Of a stretch of DNA of 64,000 nt, positions 29,554-39,905 are shown piece after piece. The notes below the pieces were generated by a model. That model was not told where the DNA came from. It did no database searches and was given only the letters and a program-made list of their open reading frames with translations. Made by a program: the position numbers and the translations under genes. This DNA comes from Zhongshania aliphaticivorans (lineage in GTDB: Bacteria > Pseudomonadota > Gammaproteobacteria > Pseudomonadales > Spongiibacteraceae). The stretch covers positions 1,233,994-1,297,993 of the forward strand of contig NZ_CACSIK010000001.1 in assembly GCF_902705875.1 (NCBI RefSeq), read 5' to 3'. Each line of letters starts with the position of its first letter. The stretch's first letter is position 1.

Positions 29554-30213
29554 TTACAGTGCGCCGGAAATGGCCGCGTCTAGTAAAATACTCGCTTCAG
29601 TATTGCCGTTTTGTTCTAAATAATTGCTACCTACATCAGTAAACTTGGGGATCATTTCAGCACCCATGCCAAGGGATTTAAACTGGGACACAAGCTCTGC
29701 ACCCGCTTTTAAAGAGGGGCTGGCATCGCCTACCATGCTCATTGCGCTGCCAAGTAAGCTGCTGTTAGCCGACCCACTAACGTCAGGTGCGGCACCGAGT
29801 AGATCGCTAACACCGGGTATGGCGTTGGCTATAACGCTGAAGTCGCCGCCAGATAATAGACTTTGTGCTGTTTGCAAAAGAGCGCCCATACCGCCAGTGG
29901 CTTGTGTGGTACTAATCCCCAAGGTTTGTGTTAAAAGCGGGAGTAGTTGAATGCCGGTTTGAATCATGCTGCTACTTGCAGACTCTCCGCTAGCGTTGGC
30001 GGCGGCATTAAGTGATACGCCATTGTTAACGCTGACCTCACTGTTTGCTGAGATGTTTGCCGTGGTGTTAGCTGTAGTGCCACCGTCCGTTTGTGTGGTC
30101 TCCTTGGTTTCTGTCTCGCTTGAGCCAAAAATGCTGCTAATACTATCCCAGAAGCCGGCATTGGCTTGCAGGCTGAGGGAACAAAGCAGCGTGATGAATA
30201 ATGCTTTTTTCAT
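29554..30213 (-). CDS. Secreted DUF2780-like protein
   Basis: A 219-residue protein with a signal peptide (MKKALFITLLCSLSLQANA, cleavage after ANA). A low-complexity Thr/Asn/Ser-rich linker (about 35-85) precedes a helical domain about 90-215 with alternating LGIS-x-QATGGMGALL and IPGVSDLLG blocks that resemble the VcgC/VcgE DUF2780 family. Function unknown; periplasmic or extracellular by signal peptide. Stand-alone between tRNA-Val and thrS. Confidence 0.7.
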   Translation of the reverse strand: MKKALFITLLCSLSLQANAGFWDSISSIFGSSETETKETTQTDGGTTANTTANISANSEVSVNNGVSLNAAANASGESASSSMIQTGIQLLPLLTQTLGISTTQATGGMGALLQTAQSLLSGGDFSVIANAIPGVSDLLGAAPDVSGSANSSLLGSAMSMVGDASPSLKAGAELVSQFKSLGMGAEMIPKFTDVGSNYLEQNGNTEASILLDAAISGAL

Positions 30214-30502
30214 TAGGGAATCTCATTTGAATTGAATGGGGCTTTTGGGCTTGATGTCTAGCATAGTGGGTAGCTGGATTTCTCGCCACTACTTACGCAG
30301 GAGCTGTCTTGTATTAAGTCTGTTTGTTTCAGATTAAGTTCAAATGAGTATTTTGTGCTGAGTACTTGATTTACGGTAGGTTTTGGCTTGATTAGCGCTG
30401 ATCCTATAGCCATAATAGCGCGCCTAAACTCTTTGCAGATTTACAGCTGTATTTATATGTCACGTGACCTTTGGTAGGGGCCACCACTGAAAGGATAGTG
30501 TT

Positions 30503-32428
30503 ATGCCAGTTATTACTCTTCCCGACGCGAGTCAACGCGTTTTTGACCACCCAGTTTCTGTCGCGGATGTCGCCTTAGATATCGGTCCCGGTTTGGCAAA
30601 GGCGGCACTTGCGGGGCGCGTTAATGGTGCTTTGGTGGATACCAGCTTTGTCATGGCTGATGATGCTGAACTTGGCATTATTACAGAGCGTGACGAAGAG
30701 GGTGTTGATATTATTCGTCACTCTACGGCGCATTTGTTGGCTATGGCTGTACAGGATTTATTCCCTGGCGCTCAGGTAACCATTGGCCCAGTTATCGAAG
30801 ATGGCTTTTATTACGATTTTGCCTACGAGCGTACTTTCACTCCTGAAGATCTTGCAAAAATTGAAGCGCGAATGAGTGAGTTGTCTTCAGAAAATTTGCC
30901 TGTTTCTCGAGTGGTGATGAGTCGCGAAGAGGCGGTGAGTGCGTTTAGTAAGTTGGGCGAAGAGTATAAGGTCGAAATCATTAAAGACCTGCCTGGCGAC
31001 GAAGATATCTCGGTATATAAGCAAGGCGATTGGATGGACCTGTGTCGTGGTCCTCATGTGCCAAGTACCGGGAAATTGGGCGCGTTTAAGTTAACTAAAG
31101 TTGCAGGAGCTTATTGGCGTGGTGATCAAGCTAATGCCATGTTGCAACGGATATACGGAACGGCATGGGGCAATAAAAAAGCGCTTAAGGCGTATTTAAA
31201 CCGCATTGCAGAGGCTGAAAAGCGAGACCACCGTAAAGTCGGTAAAAAATTAGACCTTTTCCATATGCAGGAAGAGGCGCCAGGTATGGTGTTCTGGCAT
31301 CCAAAGGGCTGGAGTATTTATCAGGCCGTAGAGCAGTATATGCGTGATAAGCAGCGCAAGCATGATTATCAAGAAATTCGCACACCACAGGTGGTGGATA
31401 TTTCTTTGTGGCAAAAATCAGGTCACGCCGATAAATTTAGTGATGGTATGTTTACTTTACATGCCGACGATAGGGAATTTGCGGTTAAACCAATGAACTG
31501 CCCCTGTCATGTTCAGGTGTTTAACCAGGGCTTACGTAGTTATCGTGATTTGCCGTTACGATTAGCGGAGTTTGGTTCTTGTCATCGGAATGAGCCTTCG
31601 GGGTCACTTCACGGCATTATGCGGGTGCGCGGTTTTACGCAAGATGATGCCCATATCTTTTGTACCGAAAACCAAATACAACCAGAAGTTGCGTCATTTA
31701 TCGATTTTCTTCATGAGGTGTATGAAGATTTTGGGTTTAGTGAGGTGATCTATCGTTTATCGACGCGCCCTGAGCAACGGGTGGGCAGCGATGAAGATTG
31801 GGATCGTGCTGAAGAGGCGTTGGCGCTAGCCTTGGATAGTAAAGGTTTGCCGTGGGAGAAGCTTCCCGGAGAAGGGGCGTTTTATGGTCCCAAGATCGAA
31901 TTTTCATTGAAGGATTGTATCGGTCGCGTATGGCAGTTAGGTACAATCCAGGTCGATTTTTCCATGCCGGGTCGCCTTGGTGCTCAATATGTTGACGAGG
32001 CAGGCCAGCGCCAAACGCCGGTAATGTTACACCGCGCTATTCTGGGTTCCTTTGAGCGTTTTATTGGGATTTTAATCGAACATTACGAAGGTGCGTTTCC
32101 AGTTTGGTTGGCACCTGTTCAGGCTGTGGTCTGTAATATTACGGATAAACAGGCTGAATATGTGACTAATGTGCAAGATTTACTAAGAGATAGTGGTTTT
32201 AGGGTCGATGCGGACTTGAGAAATGAGAAGATCGGCTTTAAAATCCGCGAGCACACAATTCAGAAGGTTCCGTTCTTGTTTGTCGTAGGTGACAACGAGG
32301 TCGAAACTCAGACGGTTTCAGTACGTGCACGTAGTGGCGAAGATTTGGGGTCGGTAGCAATAGCAGATCTCAGTAAACTCCTCGCAGACAGCGTAGCTAA
32401 ACGTAGCCGCGCAAATTCGGAGAACTAG
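30503..32428 (+). CDS. thrS: Threonine-tRNA ligase
   Basis: A 641-residue class II synthetase (E. coli 642): N-terminal TGS domain (about 1-62), second additional domain with the editing-site [11 protein letters not shown] motif, class II core with motif 2 [12 protein letters not shown] and motif 3 [13 protein letters not shown], zinc-binding Cys in MNCPCH, and the C-terminal anticodon-binding domain. AAGGA precedes the ATG. First gene of thrS-infC-rpmI-rplT, the order conserved across gammaproteobacteria; infC follows 2 bp after its stop. Confidence 0.98.
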   Translation: MPVITLPDASQRVFDHPVSVADVALDIGPGLAKAALAGRVNGALVDTSFVMADDAELGIITERDEEGVDIIRHSTAHLLAMAVQDLFPGAQVTIGPVIEDGFYYDFAYERTFTPEDLAKIEARMSELSSENLPVSRVVMSREEAVSAFSKLGEEYKVEIIKDLPGDEDISVYKQGDWMDLCRGPHVPSTGKLGAFKLTKVAGAYWRGDQANAMLQRIYGTAWGNKKALKAYLNRIAEAEKRDHRKVGKKLDLFHMQEEAPGMVFWHPKGWSIYQAVEQYMRDKQRKHDYQEIRTPQVVDISLWQKSGHADKFSDGMFTLHADDREFAVKPMNCPCHVQVFNQGLRSYRDLPLRLAEFGSCHRNEPSGSLHGIMRVRGFTQDDAHIFCTENQIQPEVASFIDFLHEVYEDFGFSEVIYRLSTRPEQRVGSDEDWDRAEEALALALDSKGLPWEKLPGEGAFYGPKIEFSLKDCIGRVWQLGTIQVDFSMPGRLGAQYVDEAGQRQTPVMLHRAILGSFERFIGILIEHYEGAFPVWLAPVQAVVCNITDKQAEYVTNVQDLLRDSGFRVDADLRNEKIGFKIREHTIQKVPFLFVVGDNEVETQTVSVRARSGEDLGSVAIADLSKLLADSVAKRSRANSEN

Positions 32429-32430
32429 CA

Positions 32431-32967
32431 ATTAAACGCGATAACGCAAAAGGGCGCAGCAAAAGAGCGCCGATAAACCACGAAATTGAAGCTAATGAAG
32501 TTCGCTTAATTGATGCAGAAGGCAACCAAGTTGGCGTTGTCCCGCTTGCGCAAGCATTGCAAGCCGCACAGGAAGCGACATTAGATCTGGTCCAGATTAC
32601 TGATTCAGACCCAATCGTCTGTAAAGTGATGGATTATGGAAAACATGTTTTCGAAGCCAAAAAGCAGCAAGCTGCGGCTCGAAAAAACCAAGTTCGAACC
32701 CAGGTTAAGGAAATAAAATTCCGCCCGGGTACGGAAGATGGGGATTATCAGGTAAAACTGCGCAACCTGATACGTTTCCTAGAGCACGGGGATAAAGCCA
32801 AGGTGACCTTGCGTTACCGAGGTCGAGAAATGGCTCACCAGGAACTGGGCATGCAACTGTTGAAGCGGGTTGAAGAAGACCTTGTGGATTACGGTGCAGT
32901 AGAACAGTTTCCAAAAATGGAAGGCCGTCAATTGACCATGGTCATCGCCCCGAAAAAGAAAAAGTAG
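32431..32967 (+). CDS. infC: Translation initiation factor IF-3 (ATT start codon)
   Basis: 178 residues, family length 180. The conserved IF-3 N-domain begins [14 protein letters not shown], followed by DYGKHVFE and the C-domain [19 protein letters not shown] and [10 protein letters not shown]. No ATG/GTG/TTG fits: the frame is open back to ATT at 32431, 2 bp after thrS and 7 bp after a strong GGAGA ribosome binding site. An AUU start, discriminated against by IF-3 itself and so autoregulatory, is the established feature of infC in E. coli. A caller that only accepts ATG would truncate it to 136 residues starting at 32557. Confidence 0.95.
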   Translation: MKRDNAKGRSKRAPINHEIEANEVRLIDAEGNQVGVVPLAQALQAAQEATLDLVQITDSDPIVCKVMDYGKHVFEAKKQQAAARKNQVRTQVKEIKFRPGTEDGDYQVKLRNLIRFLEHGDKAKVTLRYRGREMAHQELGMQLLKRVEEDLVDYGAVEQFPKMEGRQLTMVIAPKKKK

Positions 32968-33023
32968 TGAGCTCGTAGGGCCTACTTGAATTTATTTACA
33001 TTGTGAATGCGGAGTATCTAACG

Positions 33024-33218
33024 ATGCCAAAACAAAAAGTACACAGCGGGGCAGCAAAACGCTTCAAAAAAACCGGTAGCGGTTATAAGCGTAAAAGTGC
33101 CCATAAAAGCCACATCTTGACCAAGATGACCACCAAACGTAAGCGTCAGCTGCGTGGTACTAGTGCTGTCCATAAGTCGGACAAAGTATTAGTAGACCGC
33201 ATGTTGCGCGCCATCTGA
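33024..33218 (+). CDS. rpmI: 50S ribosomal protein L35
   Basis: 64 residues, the standard L35 length, extremely basic, beginning [21 protein letters not shown] start at 33024, 9 bp after GGAG, not at the in-frame ATG seven codons upstream. Between infC and rplT in the conserved order; in E. coli this pair is repressed by L20 binding upstream of rpmI. Confidence 0.97.
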   Translation: MPKQKVHSGAAKRFKKTGSGYKRKSAHKSHILTKMTTKRKRQLRGTSAVHKSDKVLVDRMLRAI

Positions 33219-33249
33219 TAAACGTCATCGAGATTAAGAGGAATATACT

Positions 33250-33606
33250 ATGCCCCGCGTAAAACGTGGTGTGACTGCACACCGTCGTCATAAAAAGATT
33301 TTGAAACAAGCCAAAGGTTATTACGGCGCTCGTTCACGTATTTATCGTGTTGCGAAACAAGCTGTAATTAAAGCTGGTCAGTACGCTTACCGTGACCGTC
33401 GTGCAAAGAAACGTGTTTTCCGCGCATTGTGGATCACTCGTATCAATGCTGGATCACGCGCTAATGGCCTTAGCTATAGCCGCCTGATTGCCGGTTTGAA
33501 AAAAGCGGATATCGCTTTGGATCGTCGTGTACTTGCTGACTTGGCTGTACATGATAAAGAAGCCTTTGCTGTGATCGTAGAACGCGCGAAATCAGCCTTA
33601 GCTTAA
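33250..33606 (+). CDS. rplT: 50S ribosomal protein L20
   Basis: 118 residues with the L20 signature ([18 protein letters not shown] start, then [12 protein letters not shown] and the [13 protein letters not shown] block). Ribosome assembly protein and translational repressor in known systems. AGAGGAATA precedes the ATG. A strong terminator follows. Confidence 0.98.
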   Translation: MPRVKRGVTAHRRHKKILKQAKGYYGARSRIYRVAKQAVIKAGQYAYRDRRAKKRVFRALWITRINAGSRANGLSYSRLIAGLKKADIALDRRVLADLAVHDKEAFAVIVERAKSALA

Positions 33607-33649
33607 AAGTATTGGCCGTTGCGTGGCGGTCTTGATGCTTAGTTTATTT

Positions 33650-33688
33650 ATAGGGAAAGGGCTAGCGCCCTTTCCCTATTTTGTTTTT
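33650..33688 (+). terminator. Rho-independent terminator between rplT and pheS
   Basis: A 13-bp perfect stem ATAGGGAAAGGGC/GCCCTTTCCCTAT with a TAGC loop, followed by TTTTGTTTTT. It may also act as the attenuator known ahead of pheST in some bacteria; no leader peptide rich in Phe codons was found. Confidence 0.85.
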
Positions 33689-33744
33689 AAGACACTAATT
33701 TAAGTTGCTACCAAGCTTTGTCGAAATTGACTTGTTGGTGGTGA

Positions 33745-34788
<1,044 letters not shown>

Positions 34789-34853
34789 ACGTAATTTGAT
34801 ACGGGTAATTTACTAAGAACAGTTTTGCCCCAAAGTTTTAAGACGGAAAGAAT

Positions 34854-37217
34854 ATGAAATTCAGTGAGCAGTGGTTGCGTGAGTGGGTTAATCCAAGTGT
34901 CGATACCGAGCAATTAGCCGCACGGTTGACCATGGCGGGTCTAGAGGTTGATGCAATTGATCCTGTGGCCGGAGAATTTAGTGGTGTAGTGGTGGCTGAG
35001 ATAGTGGCTGCGGAGCCTCATCCTGATGCTGAAAAACTTCAAGTGTGCCGTGTAAATAACGGTACTGAAGAGGTGCAAATAGTTTGCGGCGCCAAAAATG
35101 CTAGACCAGGTATAAAAGTTCCTCTGGCAACTTTGGGTGCAATATTACCCGGTAATTTTAAAATCAAAAAAGCGAAGCTGCGCGGTGTAGAATCTTTTGG
35201 GATGCTATGCGCAGAAGAAGAACTTGGTTTGGCCGAAAAATCTGATGGTTTAATGGAGCTCCCCCTCAGCGCACCACTGGGAGAAGACATTCGTCAGTTA
35301 TTGAATTTGGATGATGCCACCATTGAGCTGGGCTTGACGCCAAATCGTGCCGACTGTTTAAGTGTTCGCGGTATTGCTCGTGAAGCTGCTGTATTAAGTG
35401 ACCTCTCATTTACTGAGCCTGCAAACGGTGAGGTTCAGGCAACAATTAGTGATGTGTTGCCAATAACAGTTCAAGCCCCAAGTGATTGCCCACGTTATCT
35501 GGGTCGTGTTATTAAAAATGTTGACGTGTCTGCTCCTAGTCCCTTGTGGCTTCAAGAAAAGCTACGTCGTTGTGGCTTGCGCAGTATTGATGCGGTGGTT
35601 GATGTAACGAATTTTATTTTGTTAGAACTCGGCCAGCCAATGCACGCATTCGATCTTGATAAAATCCAAGGTGGGGTGGTTGTGCGCCACGCCAATGCCA
35701 AAGAGTCACTCAGCTTACTCGATGGCCAAACTATCGAAGTGAATGAGGGGGCATTGCTCATCGCTGACGAGCAGCAGCCTCTTGCTTTGGCCGGTATTAT
35801 GGGCGGTGAACCGTCCTCTGTGACGACGAATACGGCGCATTTGTTTTTAGAGGCGGCGTTCTTTACACCGGAAAAAATAGCCGGTCGCGCTCGTTCCTAT
35901 GGTTTGCATACAGACTCCTCGCATCGATTTGAACGGGGCGTTGATTTTGAATTGCCTAGACGCGCGATTGAGCGTGCTACTGCCTTGATTGTTGAGATCT
36001 GTGGTGGTGACGTGGGACCAATTAGCGAAGCTGAGGGTGAGTTGCCAGCACGCGAACCAATAGTATTGCGAGAGAGTCGCATAGAAAAATTATTGGGCAT
36101 GGCCCTTAGCGGCGACGAGGTCGTGTCCATATTAACTGGGCTAGGCATGCTGGTAACTGAGGTAGATGGCGGTTGGCGTGTTATTGCGCCAAGCTGGCGT
36201 TTTGATATTGGTATAGAGGTAGACCTGCTAGAAGAGCTGGCAAGGGTTTATGGTTATAACCGTTTACCCGTTACACCACTTCACGACACTCTTACGATTC
36301 GTCCAGCGCCAGAAAGTTTGCGAGGAATGCCCCTGATTCGCCAACAACTTGTTGCTCGAGGCTACCAAGAAGCGGTTACCTATAGTTTTATTGATCCTGC
36401 CATGCATGAGGCGATGTCAGAGGGTGAAGCTGGTGTGGAACTGCTTAATCCAATATCGGCTGACATGTCGATAATGAGGACGACGTTGTTACCAGGCTTG
36501 TTAAAAACAGCCATGCATAATGCTAAACGCCAACAATCTCGTATTCGCCTATTTGAGTCGGGACTGCGGTTTTTAAAATCGGAAGATGGCGTAAAACAAA
36601 TACCTACTGTTGCGGGGTTAATTACCGGACGCCGAGAGCCAGAAAACTGGACAGAAAATGGGGAATTGGTTGATTTCTATGACTTGAAAGCGGATTTAGA
36701 AAGCTTATTGTCAGTATCAACGGCGGATATTTCATTTTCTGCAGGTAAATATAGCGCATTGCACCCTGGGCAAACTGCGGATATTTATTGTAATGATATA
36801 TGCGTAGGACGTATTGGCGCGTTACATCCCAGCTTGCAAGCCGAGTGGGATTTTGTGAATCCTGTATATCTGTTTGAGATCGATCAGCAGCCATTGTTAG
36901 ATCAGCGTGTTCCTGAATTTATGGAATTATCGCGCTTTCCCGAAGTACGTCGCGATTTAGCGCTGATTGTCGATAAAGAACTAGCTGCTGCCGAGCTGTT
37001 GGCGGTGGTTAAAAAGACGGCCGGTGAAATGCTGAGCGACTTGAAGCTATTTGATATTTATCAGGGAAAAGGTATTGATCCTGAACGAAAAAGTTTGGCG
37101 CTGGGCTTGACCTTCCGTCATTCATCACGCACCCTTAACGAAGAAGAGGTAAGTCAATCGGTAGACGCGGTTGTACTGGCCTTGAAGGAGGCATTTGGCG
37201 CAAGTTTAAGGAACTAG
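34854..37217 (+). CDS. pheT: Phenylalanine-tRNA ligase beta subunit
   Basis: A 787-residue PheT: N-terminal EMAP/tRNA-binding domain (about 40-150, [12 protein letters not shown]), B3/4 editing domain (about 210-390, with [12 protein letters not shown]), B5 domain (about 400-475), pseudo-catalytic core, and C-terminal FDX-ACB domain (about 693-785, [13 protein letters not shown]). It binds the tRNA and edits Tyr-tRNA(Phe). The ihfA gene starts 4 bp after its stop, as is known for pheST-ihfA. Confidence 0.97.
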   Translation: MKFSEQWLREWVNPSVDTEQLAARLTMAGLEVDAIDPVAGEFSGVVVAEIVAAEPHPDAEKLQVCRVNNGTEEVQIVCGAKNARPGIKVPLATLGAILPGNFKIKKAKLRGVESFGMLCAEEELGLAEKSDGLMELPLSAPLGEDIRQLLNLDDATIELGLTPNRADCLSVRGIAREAAVLSDLSFTEPANGEVQATISDVLPITVQAPSDCPRYLGRVIKNVDVSAPSPLWLQEKLRRCGLRSIDAVVDVTNFILLELGQPMHAFDLDKIQGGVVVRHANAKESLSLLDGQTIEVNEGALLIADEQQPLALAGIMGGEPSSVTTNTAHLFLEAAFFTPEKIAGRARSYGLHTDSSHRFERGVDFELPRRAIERATALIVEICGGDVGPISEAEGELPAREPIVLRESRIEKLLGMALSGDEVVSILTGLGMLVTEVDGGWRVIAPSWRFDIGIEVDLLEELARVYGYNRLPVTPLHDTLTIRPAPESLRGMPLIRQQLVARGYQEAVTYSFIDPAMHEAMSEGEAGVELLNPISADMSIMRTTLLPGLLKTAMHNAKRQQSRIRLFESGLRFLKSEDGVKQIPTVAGLITGRREPENWTENGELVDFYDLKADLESLLSVSTADISFSAGKYSALHPGQTADIYCNDICVGRIGALHPSLQAEWDFVNPVYLFEIDQQPLLDQRVPEFMELSRFPEVRRDLALIVDKELAAAELLAVVKKTAGEMLSDLKLFDIYQGKGIDPERKSLALGLTFRHSSRTLNEEEVSQSVDAVVLALKEAFGASLRN

Positions 37218-37221
37218 TGTG

Positions 37222-37524
37222 ATGACGTCCCTCACCAAAGCAGAAATGGCTGAACGATTATACGAAGAGCTGGGCTTTAACAAGCGTGAGGCTAAGGAAC
37301 TGGTCGAATTGTTTTTTGAACAAATTCGTCACTGCTTGGAGAACAATGAGCAGGTAAAGATATCTGGCTTCGGAAATTTTGACCTTAGGGATAAAAGTCA
37401 GCGTCCAGGTCGAAACCCCAAAACCGGCGAGGAAATTCCGATTTCCGCGCGCCGAGTGGTGACGTTTCGGCCAGGGCAAAAACTCAAATCCAGGGTAGAG
37501 GACTATGCTGGAACCAAGTCATAA
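37222..37524 (+). CDS. ihfA: Integration host factor subunit alpha
   Basis: 100 residues, HU/IHF family, with [21 protein letters not shown] holding the DNA-intercalating proline. I choose ATG at 37222, 9 bp after AAGGA, over the adjacent in-frame GTG at 37219. Partner of IhfB at 14824. Overlaps the next MerR gene by 20 bp. Confidence 0.96.
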   Translation: MTSLTKAEMAERLYEELGFNKREAKELVELFFEQIRHCLENNEQVKISGFGNFDLRDKSQRPGRNPKTGEEIPISARRVVTFRPGQKLKSRVEDYAGTKS

Positions 37525-37861
37525 TGATGAATTGCCACCGATACCGGGAAAACGCTACTTCACCATTGGCGAAGTAAGCGATTTATGCTGTGTAAAACCT
37601 CATGTTCTTCGTTATTGGGAGCAGGAGTTTCCTCAGCTGGCACCCGTCAAGCGACGTGGCAATCGACGTTATTATCAACATCAGGATGTGTTGATGATTA
37701 GGCAAATACGCAGCCTGCTTTATGAGCAGGGTTACACCATTGGTGGTGCTCGCCAACGCATGTCGGGTGACACGGCTAAAGACGAATCCTCCCAGACTCG
37801 GCAAGTTATTCGGCAAATGCTGGGGGAGCTAGAAGAAGTGATGAAACTATTGAAAAGATAG
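37505..37861 (+). CDS. MerR-family transcriptional regulator
   Basis: 118 residues. The winged helix-turn-helix starts [25 protein letters not shown] and continues with the wing [19 protein letters not shown], typical of the short MerR proteins encoded next to ihfA in gammaproteobacteria. A short C-terminal helix provides the dimer coiled coil; no effector domain or metal-binding cysteine set is visible. Target unknown. Overlaps ihfA, so translationally coupled. Confidence 0.9.
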   Translation: MLEPSHNDELPPIPGKRYFTIGEVSDLCCVKPHVLRYWEQEFPQLAPVKRRGNRRYYQHQDVLMIRQIRSLLYEQGYTIGGARQRMSGDTAKDESSQTRQVIRQMLGELEEVMKLLKR

Positions 37862-37890
37862 TTCACTCAACTGTCATCTTGGGGTATTAT
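37862..37890 (+). promoter_or_regulatory. Sigma-70 promoter of tRNA-Pro
   Basis: TTCACT and TATTAT separated by 17 bp, with a GC-rich GCAGCCCC discriminator, 14 bp upstream of the tRNA. Confidence 0.55.
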
Positions 37891-37904
37891 GCAGCCCCTA
37901 AATT

Positions 37905-37981
37905 CGGGGCGTAGCGCAGTCTGGTAGCGCACCACACTGGGGGTGTGGGGGTCGCAGGTTCGAATCCTGCCGTTCCGACCA
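37905..37981 (+). tRNA. tRNA-Pro (GGG)
   Basis: A 77-nt cloverleaf: acceptor CGGGGCG/CGTTCCG, D-arm TAGCGCAGTCTGGTAGCGC, anticodon stem CCACA/TGTGG with loop CTGGGGG (anticodon GGG), T-arm AGGTTCGAATCCT, and encoded ACCA. A degenerate copy of its 3' end is found at 48054, see that entry. Confidence 0.96.
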
Positions 37982-37982
37982 T
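37966..37982 (+). repeat. Candidate attL: 3' end of tRNA-Pro
   Basis: The 17 bases CCTGCCGTTCCGACCAT cover the T-arm/acceptor end of tRNA-Pro plus one base. They match the segment at 48054-48070 at 15 of 17 positions. tRNA 3' ends are the usual target of tyrosine-recombinase islands; no integrase gene is seen between the repeats. Confidence 0.35.
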
Positions 37983-38480
37983 TATCAAATTCGTTGTAGT
38001 CCAGCAACGTTCCAAAGTCCTAGGGCTCTACAACCTTAACGGTTGATTATTCCGCCCCATCCACAACGGGCCAACACTCTCAATCTGTAATTCGCAACGT
38101 TTCTGAAACCATACGCTCTACGAGACATCATTCCATTTCGTTGTGGCAGCCTTCTGATGCCATTACTTATACTCAGTAGCAGTGTTTTGTTGGTCACTGT
38201 GAGCTGTCTGCGCGACGATTTTGCTCACGGCGCTGCGACTCTGGGGATTATATTGGGCGACTGTCTGTTCCTATTCAATATAGCTTTGTAGATGTTCGCT
38301 GCGGTGGGTTGGTTCGGAAACCAACTTTCTGAACGGAGGAGCTTGGGCGTGAAGCGGTGAGGCGAGTCTGTTAATTCGAAGGGATGGTATTCAGTCTACG
38401 AATGCTAAAAACTTGGCAGAGTTTGAATGTAGACCATGACAACATGCTGTTATTCGTGAGCCATAAAATGATAATCAGCC
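37983..38480. other. Intergenic region downstream of tRNA-Pro
   Basis: About 500 bases with no reading frame I can support. A 7-bp hairpin GTTGGTT-CGGA-AACCAAC is at 38308-38325. The stretch is the expected place for the promoter of the accessory genes that start at 38481, but no convincing box was found. Confidence 0.5.
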
Positions 38481-39845
38481 ATGTTAAAAATACAACTTCA
38501 CACAATCTTCATCGTTCTGTTTTTAGTTAGTACTCAACTGGGTGCTCAAGCATACGGGGCTTCTCTAGAGTCCAATGCAGAACTTTCCATTCCCGGTCCC
38601 CGGAATTGCTTCTGGCAGAGGGGGCCCTTCGGTGCTGATCCCTACATTAACGTTGCCTATCCAGATGCCAATGTGTATTACTGGGGGGCGGGATTTACTA
38701 CGCCGCCAGGCGCCAGATTGGAGTTGGTCGGTGACTATCCCGCCAGTCGCTATATGTCCTTTGCATCGTACAACGAGCGAGGCCGCCCGATGGATTCTCT
38801 TCCGGACTTTCTTATTCACCCTGAGTCTGGTTTGAACCCCTTTGAGTCTGGCTCGACTCGTTTTGCCGCTAATGGTGGCTATCGCGTAGAAATTGTAGGG
38901 CAAGCGAGAGAAACCGAAAGGGGAATTGGTTCAAGGCAGAGTACCGGCGACAACAATCGCCTGTTCACACCGCCCTACGGTAAAGGCAAGCAGCAATCTA
39001 TTCTCTATAGAATTTACCTTCCCGATACGGGGACGGCGCCCACAGGTGGTGTGGCGTTACCTCAGCCTCGCCTCCATCTGAAAGATGGGCGTGTGCTTGA
39101 TAATGAGGCTGCCTGTAAGGCGCTTCGCACGAGCCAGTTAGCACTGCTGACATCCGACGCGATGGGTATCAAAACAGAGGTTTATCGTTCGCTGATAAAT
39201 CAACCGGACAAGCCCGATACTTGGCCTGCTAAGAACCCTGCTTCTTGGCATATTCAGCTTGACCGGAAAAGCCTTCTCGGCATTTATACTGGTGAAATCA
39301 ATGAAGACGCTCGCCGTTCAACGGGGGGGTTCTTTCCTAATCCTGACAACTTTTACATCCGCACGATTGTTAATCGCCGCCATGGTCCGGTTTTTTTAGT
39401 GCGCGCTAAAGCGCCGACAACACCGCATACCGCTTCTGGCGATAAGTCGATGGGGGACGGAGACCTCAGGTATTGGTCGATCTGTTCTAATCAGAGTTTT
39501 GTAAATACCCGTGTGAATGACTGTCTGTACGACGAAGAGCTTCCCCGTGATCCCCTCGGTTACTTCACGGTTGTTGTGAGTCGGCCAGAAGATCGCCCTC
39601 GCAATGCCAATTTGGGGTGTGGTATTGGCTGGCTACCGATGGCGGCCGACGGTGATGGCATGTTTGATGACGACGTGAGTATTGTGCAGATACGGCATAT
39701 GCTGCCGGCCGAGAACTTTGCCCATTCGATTGACCGCATTGAAACACAGGATCAAATAGAAAAGGTGATGGGTGACTATATGCCGCGCACACGCTATTTG
39801 CAGACTAACCAAGTTGAAGCCTTTTTCCCTTGTATGGGGAAGTAA
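38481..39845 (+). CDS. Secreted protein of unknown family
   Basis: A 454-residue protein with a signal peptide (hydrophobic about 7-24, cleavage likely near GAQA). The mature protein is rich in Gly, Pro, Asn and aromatic residues, looks beta-rich, and has several Cys (for example RNCFWQRGPFG, RYWSICSNQSF, NDCLYDEELP and FFPCMGK) that could form disulfides in the periplasm. I do not recognise the family. It is followed 60 bp later by a TonB-dependent receptor and then a secreted beta-propeller-like protein, so it probably belongs to one uptake or degradation unit. Substrate unknown. Confidence 0.75.
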   Translation: MLKIQLHTIFIVLFLVSTQLGAQAYGASLESNAELSIPGPRNCFWQRGPFGADPYINVAYPDANVYYWGAGFTTPPGARLELVGDYPASRYMSFASYNERGRPMDSLPDFLIHPESGLNPFESGSTRFAANGGYRVEIVGQARETERGIGSRQSTGDNNRLFTPPYGKGKQQSILYRIYLPDTGTAPTGGVALPQPRLHLKDGRVLDNEAACKALRTSQLALLTSDAMGIKTEVYRSLINQPDKPDTWPAKNPASWHIQLDRKSLLGIYTGEINEDARRSTGGFFPNPDNFYIRTIVNRRHGPVFLVRAKAPTTPHTASGDKSMGDGDLRYWSICSNQSFVNTRVNDCLYDEELPRDPLGYFTVVVSRPEDRPRNANLGCGIGWLPMAADGDGMFDDDVSIVQIRHMLPAENFAHSIDRIETQDQIEKVMGDYMPRTRYLQTNQVEAFFPCMGK

Positions 39846-39905
39846 CTACGATAAGTAAAACCAGTCTCCGCTTATAAACTAAGAATACTAACGAGGAGCT
39901 CCACC

